A stretch of 64,000 nucleotides of DNA from Asparagopsis taxiformis. Taxonomy: Eukaryota; Rhodophyta; Florideophyceae; Bonnemaisoniales; Bonnemaisoniaceae. The stretch's first letter is position 1. Every line of letters begins with the position of its first letter. The notes beneath the pieces were generated by a model, which ran no database searches, was not told the origin of the DNA, and worked only from the letters and a program-made list of their open reading frames with translations. A program made the position numbers and the translations under genes. Below, piece by piece: positions 1-12,100 of this stretch. The DNA lies in assembly GCA_030407315.1 (NCBI GenBank), contig JALQPE010001673.1:1-64000 (forward strand), given 5' to 3'.

Positions 1-250
1 TTAGCAAACAATTATCGAGAATATAATCATCTCCTTTATCACTTTCAATCTATGAACCTAGTATAATGTACTTCCGTTCCATGCTTTCAAACTAGATTGT
101 CCATTCCCTCGTGGGTTTGGAGCATGATTTCCAGGACGATTCCCTCACATCTCTAGACTCGATGGTCTATGCTAGAAATAGCAGAACAATTGGTTTATAC
201 GTGCTTCATCGCCTACTTGCTTCTGGTAATGGGTGGACGTGCACGATACA

Positions 251-327
251 CGATCAACCTGAAATGGACGTCCGGTGGATGTCCAGCTCAGATGCATTGC
301 TGGCCAGCCCAGAAATTCTACAATTTC
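251..327. repeat. 77-bp direct repeat, copy 1
   Basis: Nearly identical to 636-712, beginning at CGAYCAACCTGAAATGGACG and ending at AATTTC. Both copies contain TGGACGTCC-GGT-GGATGTCCA, an inverted repeat with one mismatch. It may be part of an old transposon end; the parent element was not identified. Confidence 0.75.
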
Positions 328-635
328 GGGCACTAAAGAATTGGCAAAAAACATCGACTTGGGCGGTCGATTGTGCCGTACGGCACACCCCCATCTCAAA
401 AACATGTTCACATGTGCATGTTTTTGAGAATAGCCCAAATTTAATTCAATCAGGGTGTGTATTTTGGCCACACAAGGCCCCAGGAACCGACCGCCGCCCA
501 GAGTGGGGTTGTCACTGGCTTCTGTAAGCACTAACTGTAAGGCTAATGGCGCCTAATGATGGGTCGATTTCAGGCTCAGCACGTCAGGGACAGGTCTTGG
601 TCCTTGTTCCATCATGGTCCCGCCCCGCTCTCTCA

Positions 636-712
636 CGACCAACCTGAAATGGACGTCCGGTGGATGTCCAGCTCGATTGCATTGCTGGCCAGTCCAGAAA
701 TTCTAAAATTTC
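636..712. repeat. 77-bp direct repeat, copy 2
   Basis: Second copy of the repeat at 251-327, offset by 385 bp, with a handful of substitutions. The internal TGGACGTCC/GGATGTCCA hairpin is unchanged between copies. Confidence 0.75.
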
Positions 713-2050
713 CGAAAATCAATTTGGTGGCCCAGCATCTCCTGTGCCGAAAATTCCCGCAGTCACTTCTGATATACTATATCGTAGTAGTAGTAGTAGT
801 CTAGACGTGTTTCGCACTTGTACGCATCAGGGAAGGCTGCACGGAAGGTTGAGACTACGCTACTTGTGTACCGCGTCGTCTGAAATAGCGAGTAGTGTTT
901 GTTGTATAGTTGTGGAGTATGCGTCTAGTGGTTTGTAAAGCTTGCAGAACGGGATAGGGATGTGGGTGGCCCTATTTTATGAATACATGAGTACCAATAT
1001 TCAGGGTTGACAAAGCGGAAAGTCATAGGCTCATACATGTTTGAGATTGCATAGTGGAGAAAATATTTACATCGAAATTTACATGGAGCTGATGGAGGTT
1101 TCAAGGATGAGGTATGAGAGGAAGAAAATTCTTCTGTGGTATGAGGATGTGTTCTCTGGAGGGATGCAATCTTGGGATGGCACAGGGGGAGGTGGAAATG
1201 TACGGAGTGCGGGTTTAGAATGGAGTGTGATTCGGAGAGGAGTGCCGACAAGCATATTATGGGGATTGCGGAGACGCTGCGGGGTGTTGGGGTAGTGAGG
1301 GCGGAGGAGGTGTTTAGGTGGGACCGTAGGAGGTGCGGTTGAAGGCGCCGAGAGGAGGGGGTTTTTAGGAAAGTGAGAGAAAGAGGCGGGAAGGTCTGTT
1401 CTGGCTGTGGTGAGTGGGGATGTGATGGAGAAGAAGGGGTTATTGTATTTGGGGAGGAGGGGAGTGGGAGAAGGGTGCGAAGTGGGGGGTTGATATGTGT
1501 TTCAGAGCGGGGAGGTTTCTGGGGAGACGGCGGGGCGGGGAGCGTGGGCCAGTTGTGGTGTGTATACGGTATCGAAGATGCGGATGGCGTGGGGGGCATG
1601 GAGCAGCTGAGGGAGGGAGGGGTGGAGCAGGTCGGGTACGGGATGGGGACTGAGAGGTTTTGGAAGAGTAAGCTGCAGGGGAAGTTTGTGGAGAGGGCGA
1701 AGGAGAGGGTTGAAGGTAGAGGAGAGAGGGTATTGAAGAACAATACGTTGCAAAGGTGATGGGGAAGAGCATGGTCGAGGGGATAGGGGCTGTTTTTCCC
1801 TATTCTGAGGTAGTATGAGGACTGGTTATACGAAATCTGTACGGTAGAGCAGAAAAGTAGGTATGGAATGGAGGTGTGCACCGTGGAAGCGGGGATAGGT
1901 AGCTAAAATGCGTGCTAGAGTGGTATTGGGGGTGTTTAAGGTACAGTACGGGGGAGGTGAGCACCAACTGGAAGGGGGTGTGAGCGGGAGGATGAAAAAT
2001 TAAAGACGAAATTGGAGTCGACCGACAAGGAAAAATAGAGTGGTCGCCGT

Positions 2051-2313
2051 GATGGATGCGGACATCCATGTCGAGCACGGCGGCAGAAATTTCTGGGCTC
2101 GAAATTTTTGAATTTCTGAACCGGCACCCGTCCTAGGTGGACATAGACATGGCGGAAGTCCATCCCGAGGGGGACATCCGTGGTACTAGAAACAATGAAT
2201 GTCGCCCTAGTAATACTAGACGTACTAGACCGCATGGACGTCCGGTTCTAGGCGGACATCCAAAAATACTGGAGAACATGGACGTCCGCCTAGTAATACT
2301 AGGTGTACTAGAG
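2051..2313. repeat. Cluster of inverted and direct repeats (GGACGTCC / CTAGTAATACTAG family)
   Basis: Starts with ATGGATG-CGGA-CATCCAT. Then come two copies of a 22-24 nt unit, CTAGTAATACTAGRYGTACTAG (2207-2230 and 2290-2313), each internally palindromic. Between them TCTAGGCGGACATCC (from about 2247) pairs with GGACGTCCGCCTAG across an 18-nt loop, with one mismatch. The density of nested palindromes fits a decayed DNA-transposon end or a cruciform-forming repeat; no protein is associated. Confidence 0.6.
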
Positions 2314-2339
2314 GTTGTGGACGTCCGCGTCCATTTCCG

Positions 2340-4826
2340 AGAACACAGACGGGGGTCTGCCCTTCCGTTTCGACACGCGATAACGCGTCTGGTACTTGGT
2401 GACCCCTTCCAGGACGATAGACTATGGTGTAGTCAAACTCCGACAGCGGAGCCGCCAACGACACAGGCGCCCTGACGGGTCAGTGATATTCATCAACCAA
2501 CGCAACGCGTTATGATCGGACCTCACAACGACTTTGTTTGTTCTAGGTACGGTCTAAGGGTAGTGACTGCCCCATACTACAGCGAGACACTCGCGCTCCG
2601 TCGGAGAATATCCCCGTTCAGGTTTGGTCAAGGTCCGCGACCAATATCCTACAGGACGATAGTCGTCGTCATCCTGCTGTTGCAACAGCGCACACCCTAT
2701 CTGATACGCAGAGGCGTCTGTATCTACGATGTAGGGTTTACCCACCCTGGGCAGAGCCAGTATCGGTGGCTGCACCAGAGATTCTTTAAGCTTATCGAAC
2801 GCGTGGCGTTGTTCCGCCGTTGGAGGACTTGAACAGAAGTTCGGTAGTTTGTCCTTGGTCAACATCGCGTTGAGGGGGTGGGAGATATCCGCGTACCCTT
2901 TGACGAAACGGCGGAAGACACCGCAGCTCCCCTGGAAGGAACGCATTTGCGTGGGGGTGATTGGAAAAGTTGCTTTCGCGATAGCATCCGTCGCCGTTTG
3001 GGCGACCGCCAGCTTACCTGGCATGACAACATGTCCAAGGTAGTCTACCTTTGCCTCGAAGAAGTGGTACTTTGCTAGCTTAAGGGTTACCCCTGCCGTC
3101 CTCAACAGTGTGAGTACCTGGTCCACTTGGTGGAGGTGTTCTTCCTCACTACGTGAGAAGAAGATGACGTCATCAAGATAGATGAGACATGTTTGCCAGC
3201 GTACGCTGCTTAGGATAATATCAATAGCACGTTGGAACGTTGCTGGTGCATTCTTCAGCCCGAAGGGCAGTCGTTTAAAACCGATACGTTCCAAGATGTG
3301 ACGTGAAAGCCGTCTTATCCCGATCCTCGGAGGCAACGGGTATCTGCCAATAGCCTGAATTGCAATCAAGCGTGGTGAACACGCGTGCATCTCCTAAGGA
3401 GTCTATGCAATCGTCCATGCGGGGCAACAGATAAGCATCCGAGATGGTGATGTCGTTGAGACGTCGGTAGTCAACGCAGAAGCATAATTTACCATCCTTC
3501 TTGGGTACCAGGACCACTGGGCTAGCCCATTCAGAGTTCGAGGGCTCGATGACACCTTTTTCTGGCATGGAGATAATCTCCTTACTTGCTAGCTCCCTCC
3601 TCAAGGGTCCCATTCGGTATGGTTGCTGTCGACGCGGTCGACTTCCTTCGACTATATCAATCCGATGCTCGGTTGCTTTAATGTCTCCAAGAGACCCGTC
3701 CCACATGGACTCATGTTGCGATAGCATCGCAATAATTTTCTCCTTCAACTGTGGTTGTTGAAGGTGTTCCAAGGATACATCCTCCCGCCATTGCGGATTC
3801 TCTTTCTCCTTGGTTCCCGTCATCGGGTTGGTTAGACTGATGATACGGTTTGAGCCGGAAGAGGATGACTCACTAGGGAGCTTTTGATCGGCTGGGCCGG
3901 GTGCTCGACGGGCAATACCGACAACCGTCCCCTTCGGGAGGTATCTTTCGGTCGAACCAAAATTGGTGAGAATGACAGTGAAGACTGTACGAGGAATGAT
4001 TTCAGCAATGCCGTTCGGCATTGAGATCCGCTGTCGGTGGAATAGTTTTTCCTTCGCCTCAAGGAGGCTTAGTCCGCCCCCAGCACAGACAACCGATGCG
4101 GTTAATTGACTCATGGGGGGAATTGTGATTTCTCTTGCTAGCCGGATCCGGTTTGACTGGTGGTCCAGATCAGTACCCTGCGAAGGGTTTGGTTCATGTA
4201 CATAGCAAGAAGAAGAGTTGTTCAATTTACTCACATTCTGCATAAGCAGGATGGCGATCGAGCCACCATCGTGTACATCAATGCGCTGAGCGCGGCATCG
4301 AATTGCATCTACATGTGAGTTCATGATACTTGTTCCCAGGATAACTGGTACTGCCAGCTTAGGTGCTACAAAGAATTCTGCGTCCCAGAACCTTACGCCC
4401 TAGCTGTATTAGCAGCTTGATTCTTCCTGTTATCCTGAGAGGATTACCGTTGGCGTCTGCCAGTTGAGGAATGTTCCCGGTCTGCGCGGCATAGGTCTTC
4501 CATCCTTTGGGTAAGGTTGATTCTTGGACAACAGAAGGGCCTGAACCTGTGTCCATAACCATACGCATAGGCGTTAGAAGTGTCTCGGATATTCCGATGG
4601 AACCTAAAACCACGTAGTGGGTTGCCTTCAAAAGACATGCAGCCTTTGGCTGAGAGGGGAGGGGATAAGGGATATCCCCTGTTGGTGTCTGGGTAGTACG
4701 GTTCAACCGCGTTGGTATCTCCGTTCCACCCTGTGGAGGTGTGGATGGTGAGATGTCCACCTTACAGCGAAGCTGTTCCACCTCCTGGCGGGAACGCAAC
4801 ATCTCACTCCCCCCGGTTAGTTTTCC
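2340..4826 (-). pseudogene. pol: Element B pol relic (protease, reverse transcriptase, partial RNase H)
   Basis: Pol opens in the -1 frame relative to gag at the GGAAAAC signal. Protease (about 4802-4359) has the motif MDTGSG. After a frameshift near 4340 the RT block follows (4324-3275) with FCVDYRRLN and DCNSGYWQIP. A second shift near 3300 leads to PFGLKNAPATFQ, the catalytic box YLDDV and the RNase H start (DTDASAYQ, TEREC). Two further shifts between 2554 and 2464 interrupt the RNase H (RSDHNALRWL), and homology stops after DALSRVE near 2345. Integrase and chromodomain are absent. The gene is clearly non-functional; the order PR-RT-RH is typical of Ty3/gypsy. Confidence 0.9.
4820..4826 (-). 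promoter_or_regulatory. -1 frameshift slippery heptamer GGAAAAC (element B)
   Basis: Gag codons read G GAA AAC and are followed at once by TAA (4819-4817). The pol frame is the -1 frame and is open from this point through the protease. Downstream, a G-rich run can pair imperfectly with TTCCCGCC, weaker than the perfect stems of the other elements, as expected for a decayed copy. Confidence 0.65.
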
Positions 4827-6006
4827 GACGACGTGTCGGATGATTCATCTGAAGATGCCAGGGCATCAACTGCGGTTTCTGCCGAGAGAGATGAACCTAT
4901 ACTTCGTTGAAGTCCGGAAACCGGATTGGCTTGGTCAACGACGGTGTCGTCCTCGGCAAACGCGACCATGCGTGGAAACGGTTTCTGCCGTTGGAGAATC
5001 GTCTTTGCAGGGACCTGCTTCTTCTTGAACTTGTCGAATTGCCGTTGCTGTCGGCGCATGACTTGTTCCGGTTCTTGCTGGTATGCATAGTTCGCGAAAG
5101 CGAAATACATTCCTACGGAACGGGAGAGATACGGGCATGTGTGCAGCACGTGACCGGGTTGCCGGCATCCGGAGCAACGCCAATTGACCGCACCCTTCGG
5201 GATCATGGACTCGGCAAGATTCACATGATCCTCGGTGAGGGTTGGTACTTCCATCGGCGGTGTCTCCGCGTTCGGACCCACAGTCAGTGGTTGTAACGTC
5301 TGCGACGTAGTTGCTTCTCTCCTCGTTCCGAGGTCTTCCCTAGCCATGGTGGCTAGTAATGATTTTCGTTTCCGTTCGGCGAGCTCCCTACTGGGGTACA
5401 TCTTGGGCTAAGCCGTTTCGGCTGTGGTGGCTCTTAGGGAATCCCCGAGTCCTTTTGCCAAATTTCGTACCGCAAGGAAATCTTCGCCGTCTCGGCCAAC
5501 AGTGACCTTCACGGTGTCCTTTACCCCAGGGCGTAGCTCTTTGAGGTAGTAGTTTACCAAGTCTCTCTCAGAGAAAACATTGGCACACAACAGTGCGGCC
5601 TCTTGCAGTCTGTCAGCGTATTCTGCCTCATCTTCGTGAGGTTTTTGTTTAATACGCGTGACCGCGTCGTAGGCGTCAGCCAAAACTGTATCCGTTGCAT
5701 AACGAGAAAGTAAAGCATGGACGGCCTGTGGCCATGTTATCTGCTGGTGCAGTTGATTTAGCAACTTCCTTTTCCGAGATTCGGACGCGATGAATCGTTG
5801 CGCATCTCCTTCAAGGAAATAACGTAGCAACTTTGTTGCAATTTCTTCTGATACTCCGCAGGAGTCACAAGCGTCTTGGTACTCGGCGAGGAATCGAAGT
5901 ATATCGATGGGTTGCGTTCCATCGAACGGCGTCAAGGACGCATTTAAGTTCCGAATCTTTTCCGTTATCTTGTAGAGACTTCTACTCTTTCCGTTCGGAG
6001 CTTCTG

Positions 6007-6011
6007 TCGAT
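6007..6011 (+). repeat. Target-site duplication TCGAT (left, element A)
   Basis: TCGAT immediately precedes the left LTR at 6012 and recurs at 19393-19397 directly after the right LTR. It proves that A inserted into B's gag. Confidence 0.95.
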
Positions 6012-6674
6012 TGTATTATACGTGGCAATTCCGAAATTGCAAATATTTACGTTTTCCGCGGAATTCGAATTTCGGCGGACACGACCGACGACAGCAATGC
6101 ACGAACATTGCTGGCGCATGCGCGCGCGCAACCGGCACACGTGTGCAACGAACGTACTGGCAACGGCCAACGGACCAACGGGTCCCTACGTGTGACCCAC
6201 AAGGTCCTTTCCCATTCGGGGACGTTACGAGCAGTGTTTACACTGTAAAGCGATGCCATCGTGGCTACATAGGTATTGGCATCGTGCCGGGAGGGAAAGG
6301 GGACAATTCATCGAACGAGCAACGGCTCTAGTCTACGACTGACTTCTACGATTTACGTTTACGTTACGCCTAGCGAGGCTTCGTCTCCGTCGAGCTGCGT
6401 ACTCCCTACCCATCGCCGCACGTAAGGCTGATTGCGTGTAGTGCCTCCGGGCTTGGTTGAGAGCGCCTCCGGTGACGTACCACCTCGTTTGCTAACGTAA
6501 TCCTCGCGTGGATTGTTGCGTCGTGACGCTCGTGTCTACTCGCTAACCTATCTCTACCGTTCTACCTAACATACAGTCAAAACACCAGCGGGTGGACTGT
6601 TCGTTTCGTTTCGTAAGGACAGCGTGTCCACTAGCTCGTACCAGCTACTTCGTCTAACGAACTATCGTTCCACA
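6012..6674 (+). repeat. Element A 5' LTR
   Basis: 663 bp, TGTATTATACG...TTCCACA, with terminal TG/CA. The matching 3' LTR (18730-19392) begins TGTAGTATACG. It contains the short inverted repeat TTTACACTGTAAA. Open frames inside the LTR recur in every copy and are not treated as genes. Confidence 0.95.
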
Positions 6675-6675
6675 C

Positions 6676-6693
6676 TGGTCTCTCGACCTAGAA
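6676..6693 (+). other. Primer binding site (element A)
   Basis: TGGTCTCTCGACCTAGAA begins one base after the LTR. It would pair with a tRNA whose 3' end is TTCTAGGTCGAGAGACCA. The identical 18 nt follow the 5' LTRs of B, C, D and E. I could not assign the tRNA species. Confidence 0.9.
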
Positions 6694-6773
6694 GTTGCTA
6701 CGAGCATAACGACAACCAACGAGGTTGAGCTCTTTTACGTTAACGAAAAGCTACGTGCTACAGACGACGGTCT

Positions 6774-9175
6774 ATGGATTACGCTGTGTCGAATTCCAGC
6801 GCGTCGCCCAGGCAACCGTTGCCAACGTCAGCGGACGCCGAAGCCGACGTGGCCTTGTCAGCAGAAGCGATCTTCGCGACTGATCGATCTATCCCGCCGG
6901 ATATCGAGGCGATCGGCCAGCTACCACGTACGGTAAGCCCGTTTGAGTCCGTGAGTATGGACCCCGCAACGCGCGGTCAGCTCAACGAAGGGAACGTGAC
7001 TCCCACGGCACTACGTGTAGTGTACGAAGACCTTCGAGGTCACATCGAAAGGGCGAGCGACGCGGCCGTCGACGAAGCCGTAAGGCAGAGACTCGGAGTC
7101 TCGGAGCGCGAAGCTCTGGCGTTACGTGAACGCTCAGCGACCCTCGAACGGGAAAACGAAGATTTACGAAACCGCCTCTCCGCCGTGGAGGGAAGACTCG
7201 ACTCGTTTGTCGTAGTATTCAACGAAATCGTCGCCGGACGTTCCGCTCCGCCGAGCGGAAGCGTTCCGAATTACGAAGAAGGCTCGCGCGCCTATAACTC
7301 GCAATCCTCCCCGGCCGTTCCGGGAGGATACCCGCCAACACCCGGTCCGACGACACCGACCACGTACAGAAGGGGGGCGACAGTGCAACGAGCCATCGCC
7401 AACCCCAACGAGACGCCACGAAGGCAATTGCGTTTTAACGATACGCCAGACCACGCGCGGTCGGCGGACGCAGCACGAGCTGCGCAATTCGATACGAGAG
7501 CTCCCCCGCCACGTGAGACGTACATTCCGTGGCTGGGTACGTTCGGCACGACGGACACGCGAGTCCACGAAAACGAACGTGCCGATGCGGTACGCTTACC
7601 AGGGAACGCCCTCGGACCCGTTTGCCACGCGTTGGCAGAGCACACGACAATGCTCGACGCATTTGCGAACGTGGTGTCGTACCGCATGTACCGACTTAAC
7701 GATGTACGTGAACATCTCTACGTGAACGAGAGTCAAAGCGTACATAAGCTCAAACGTGAGCTGGAGGGACTTTTCCCTACGTTAAAGCCGTTCTCCGGCC
7801 GGAATCCGATTACGTTGCTCGGATTCCTCGCCCAAATACCTGATGGGTTCAGCACACTCGGAGTGTGCGAGGGAGTGGCAGTACGTGCGCTGCACTTCTT
7901 CCTCGACGGGGACGCCCGACGTTTCTACGATTCCCAGTGTACGACTGGTGTGATCACGACTGATCCGACGAAGAGGTTCTCGTGGCCTCACGTGATCAAC
8001 GCGTTGATCAAACGATACCTGCAAGACGACGTGCTGCAGGAGGCCTACGAAAAGGTCACGATGATCACGCAGAGTCCTAACGAGGACGAGAATCAGTACG
8101 CTGATAGACTCGACACCGCCACGCGGGCGTGCAACTACGTGTTTACGGATCGACTCCTCGTTCACCACTACGTACGTGGTTTGCTGCCCTCGACGCGGGC
8201 AGCCTGACGGAACGACTCCGGTCACTCCCCGAACGAGAGAGGAACGACCTCACCGTTGTGAGACGACTGGCGACGGCCGAAGGAACGACCTTCCGTGCAC
8301 GTACGGCAGCTGTTGCGTCAGCCGCGAAACCGAAAGTGCGGTTTCCGGTGAAGCCTACGTTGGCTATTTCCGACCACGAGTCGAGGAAGTTCGCGGACTA
8401 CGATGAGTCCGCGTACTTACGTAACGAACGGGCTAACGAGCCCAGTTACCACGATGGTAACCCGAACATCCCCACGAGGGATGATGACGACGTGTCGCTC
8501 GCTGCGGCTCACGTTGCCGAGAATTTAGAGGCGATCCTCTTCACGAACGGGCCGCCGCCCAACGATACGAAAACGGCAAACGAAAAGCCGGACGAGCTCG
8601 AAGCTCGATTGAACCGTCCATGCGAGGACGTGCCGAAGCTCACGTGCGAGCAGACGCAATTGGCGCACTCCGTAATCCCAAATGATTACTGGACGCTGTC
8701 GTGTTGGTCATGCCGCGAAGATGGCCACTCGACGTTTACGTGTCCGCGTCTGACGCCAGATCAACGGATCTTTTTCGCGTACAAGTACTACCTCTTCCAC
8801 GTGAAGAGCAACCCACGGCAGGCTGAGTACTTCCGCCAACGAATGGCCAAACGTAACCAGGAACGACCTGGTGAGCGGGGGAACGTGACCCCGCGGAGGT
8901 ACGGCACGCCGCCTACGATACTCCGAAACCCCAATCGTGACGGGGGAAGGCCCTTCGACAGGCGCCGCGGCGACTTTCGTAATGATCGACGTGATCCCCG
9001 CCCGTGGGCGAACGAACGAAATGGCCAGCGTAATGGCCGCAGCGGAGTCTACGTGACGACTTCCGCTGACGAAACACCACTCGAGGTGGAAACGAGTCAC
9101 GATGACGAACGAGCTTCGTGGGCTCACGACGACGACGTGTCGACGGCCTCGCACCGGAAAACGACCAGGCGATGT
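6774..9175 (+). pseudogene. gag: Element A gag, frameshifted
   Basis: The start is the same as in intact E: 6774, about 80 nt after the primer site. The N-terminal half is read to 8207, where a one-base loss relative to E (near 8202) shifts it; the rest is in another frame to about 9140. The part beyond contains the CCHC knuckle CWSCREDGHSTFTC and a basic Arg/Asn-rich tail. A second one-base loss near 9140 makes the last codons miss the normal terminator TAG at 9175. Features are otherwise as in E: a coiled coil near residues 85-150, then a capsid-like domain. Confidence 0.88.
9156..9162 (+). promoter_or_regulatory. -1 frameshift signal GGAAAAC with downstream stem (element A)
   Basis: CCG GAA AAC sits five codons before the gag stop. 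Five bases later GGCGATGT pairs perfectly with ACATCGCC across a 16-nt loop, as in E. Confidence 0.75.
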
Positions 9176-12100
9176 AGGTCACGAGCCACCCACATCGCCT
9201 GAACCCTTACGTGAAAGGGGGACGACCGACATCGATGATTGGTCTCCGCAGGCTCACCGACGAACGAGAGTTACGAAAAGCTCACGGCCGCGAAGGCCAA
9301 CTCGAGTCACACGACACCCGCCGTGGGGGAAGAAACGAAGTCCGACGGGACGAACGAACCTCACACGAAGAGGAAGTCTCGCAGACGAGCGAGACGCGCT
9401 ACCCGGAAGCACGACGCTTCCGGACGCGAGAAAGCCAAGCACGCGGCTCATACGAAGCGTGTCGACGCAAAAGAAGCCATACGGGCTCATGCGGTGAAGC
9501 GACGAACCGCTAACGAAGACGTAGACCGCGCGCCGGTCAGAACCGAACCGTTGGTTCTCGACGGGCACACGTGCCTACTTGCTTCGAAGCATTATATCGT
9601 GTCCGGAACGATCGGACTAGACCTCAACGTGATGAGGGCGATTACCATCGCGATGGATACGTGCAGCGGCTACAACTTGATACGAACAAGTTTACTACCC
9701 TACGACTGGGTCGACCGCTGTCTACGTGACGAAGAGCTACCGAAGCTCGGAGACGCCAACGGGCGACGTTTGCCTATCGAAGGCGCCCTCCTGCTTCGTG
9801 TCAGGCTTGGGAACTCGCTGTTCCGCGTAAAATTCTTCGTAGCCAACACGCTGGCTGTTCCCGTCATAATGGGCACGTCGTTCATGTCGAAGCATGTCGA
9901 TGCTATACGCTGTCGAGCGCAGACAATCGAGCTCCATCGAGGGGATACGATACCCATTATCGCGGAGGGCGATACGAAGACTCCGTACGAGGAGGGGGAA
10001 GAGACGAATCCAAACGTGGAGCCCCCGAAACGCCGCGAGCGTAACGCGGCCTCGAATAGGCCAAGCCGAACGTTCTCGGTTCGCCTGACGAAGTACACGC
10101 GTGTACCGGCGATGTCGCAACGGACCGTCAACGTGACGACGGATGCGACCGGACTCGTGTTCCTCGAACCGAAAGCGTCGGTGCAATTCCGGCATGGGCT
10201 TCGTATAGCCAACGGAGTGGTCGACGTAGGACCCAGAGAGACGTTCTCTATTATCGTATCTAACTTCACGAAGAAGGACCGCGAGCTGCCGAAAGGCGCG
10301 ACGATTGCGTACGCGGTACGCTCCCCGTTGGGAATCGTCCCACTCAAGCGTGAGGGCGGCGAAGCCCTCGCGAAGGTTTTGAACCTACCGCTAGTCGACG
10401 CGACGACGCGGACGATACGAACGGGTTGGGCGACGAAACGCCAGACCCGTTGGTCAACGAAAAGGGGAACGACCCCGCCACGAATTGGCAGTCGACAATC
10501 GATTTGTCGCACCTCGACGACGAGGATTTACGAAAGCGCATCAACGAGATGCTAGCTACACATTCGTCAATGTGGACGAGCGGACGCCTCGGCGAAATCA
10601 ATGCTACGGAGCATCGGATCGAACTCGAACCGGGCACGCGGCCCATACGTTCAATGCCCTATCGTCAGGGTCCGGCTCTACGTACGATAGCCGAGGAGCA
10701 GATCACGAAGATGCTCAACGAAGGGGTTATCGAACCCGCGTCCAGCGAATGGGCGTCACCAATCGTGTTGGTGCCGAAGAAGGACGGATCCTTACGTTTC
10801 TGTGTCGACTACAGACGTTTGAACGCGAAAACGATCGCTGATTCGTACCCGCTTCCTCGTATGGAAGATTGCCTCGATTCGCTTGGCGACGCAGCCATCT
10901 TTACGACACTCGATTGTAACGCCGATTACTGGCAAGTGCCCGTCTCCGCCGAGGACCGTGATAAGACAACGTTTACGTCTTTCATGGGAACGTATCGCTA
11001 CGTGCGAATGCCATTCGGGCTACGAAACGCCCCCGCTACGTTTCAGCGGACGTTGGACATAATCCTCTCCGGAGTACGTTGGCAATCGTGCCTTGTTTAC
11101 TTGACGACGTAATCGTCTTTTCGAAAGACCTCGAGTCTCACCTGGGTCACGTTGACCAGGTGCTTTCCCTGCTACGCGCAGCAGGAGTAACGTTAAAGCT
11201 CACGAAGTGCTCGTTCTTTCAACCACGAGTTGACTACCTGGGGCACGTGATTACCCCAGGGAAGCTGCACGTCGCAGCTCGGAACAAGGAAGCCTTTCGT
11301 ACGGCTACGTTCCCGCGGGATAAGACGCAGTGTCGATCGTTTTTGGGCGCGGCCAACGTTTACCGCCGTTTCGTAAAGGCGTACGCCGAGATCGCTCGGC
11401 CACTCAACACGATGTTGAAGAAGGACGCTTCCCCCGATTGGACGAATCCAACTGACGCGCAAACGAATGCGTTCGAAACGTTGAAGACAATACTGGTGTC
11501 GCCACCAGTATTGCACCTTCCGAAGGCGGGGCGTCCGTTCATGATCGATACCGACGCGTCGGCGTATCAGCTGGGAGCTACGTTGCTCCAGCAGCAGAAC
11601 GAAGATAAGCCCAACGAATGGGTGCCGATTGGGTACTGGTCGAAGACCCTTAACGAAACCGAACGCGGTTACTCGGCGACCGAGCGCGAGTGCTACTCCG
11701 TCGTCTGGGCGATAACGTCGCTCCGACCCTACGTAGAGGGTCAACGGTTCACCGTACGTACGGACCACGAAGCCTTACGTTGGCTGATGACGTTGACGGA
11801 CGCGTCCGGACGACTACTACGATGGAGGCTACGCGTTGCCGAATTCGATTTCGAAGTTACGTACAGGCCTGGGCGCGTGCACCAGGTACCTGACGCTTTA
11901 TCACGTGTGATATCTACGTATGACGACGGTCGACCCGTCGACGATGACGTACCATCGTACGGGGACGCGGTCCTCGTGACGACTCGCAGTCGGCGACAAC
12001 CCACACGAAAAGGGCAAGGACGAACGACGTCCGTACGTAAAAAGGCAACGAATGCCAGGGGTCACGACGACCCGTCGAACGAGACTCGTGACGAACGAGC

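Larger units (their letters stand above)
1..2339. other. Degenerate region without a supportable gene
   Basis: No convincing coding region is visible. The segment holds a 77-bp direct repeat (251-327 and 636-712), a short (GTA)n run near 786-800, a purine-rich block (about 1090-1800) and a cluster of GGACGTCC-like and CTAG-containing inverted repeats (2051-2313). Long open frames in the purine-rich block encode only Pro/Ser/Thr-rich or Gly/Arg-rich sequence and look like composition artefacts. It borders the truncated 3' side of the minus-strand retroelement B, so it may be flanking DNA or a later deletion or insertion that removed B's integrase and LTR. Confidence 0.6.
4817..6011 (-). pseudogene. 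gag: Element B gag, central and C-terminal part
   Basis: This continues the gag cut by element A. A capsid-like stretch (about 5950-5500, with FDGTQPIDILRFLAEY and DEAEYADRLQEAALLC) is followed by an in-frame TAG at 5408-5410. The same frame then continues to a stop at 4817 and contains the CCHC zinc knuckle CSGCRQPGHVLHTC. The end is Ser/Asp/Glu-rich and finishes with codons TCG GAA AAC TAA, placing the slippery heptamer directly before the stop. The internal nonsense codon marks it as a pseudogene. Confidence 0.88.

Noticed and set aside
925..1881. A 318-codon minus-strand open frame
   Set aside because: Its content is almost only Pro, Ser, Thr and Leu, mirroring the purine-rich strand. 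No domain, and frames on both strands are equally open, so composition explains it.
1..2339. A second LTR or target duplication for element B
   Set aside because: No sequence matching the 20251-20719 LTR was found on this side; B ends in RNase H near 2345 without LTR or GTGTA duplication.
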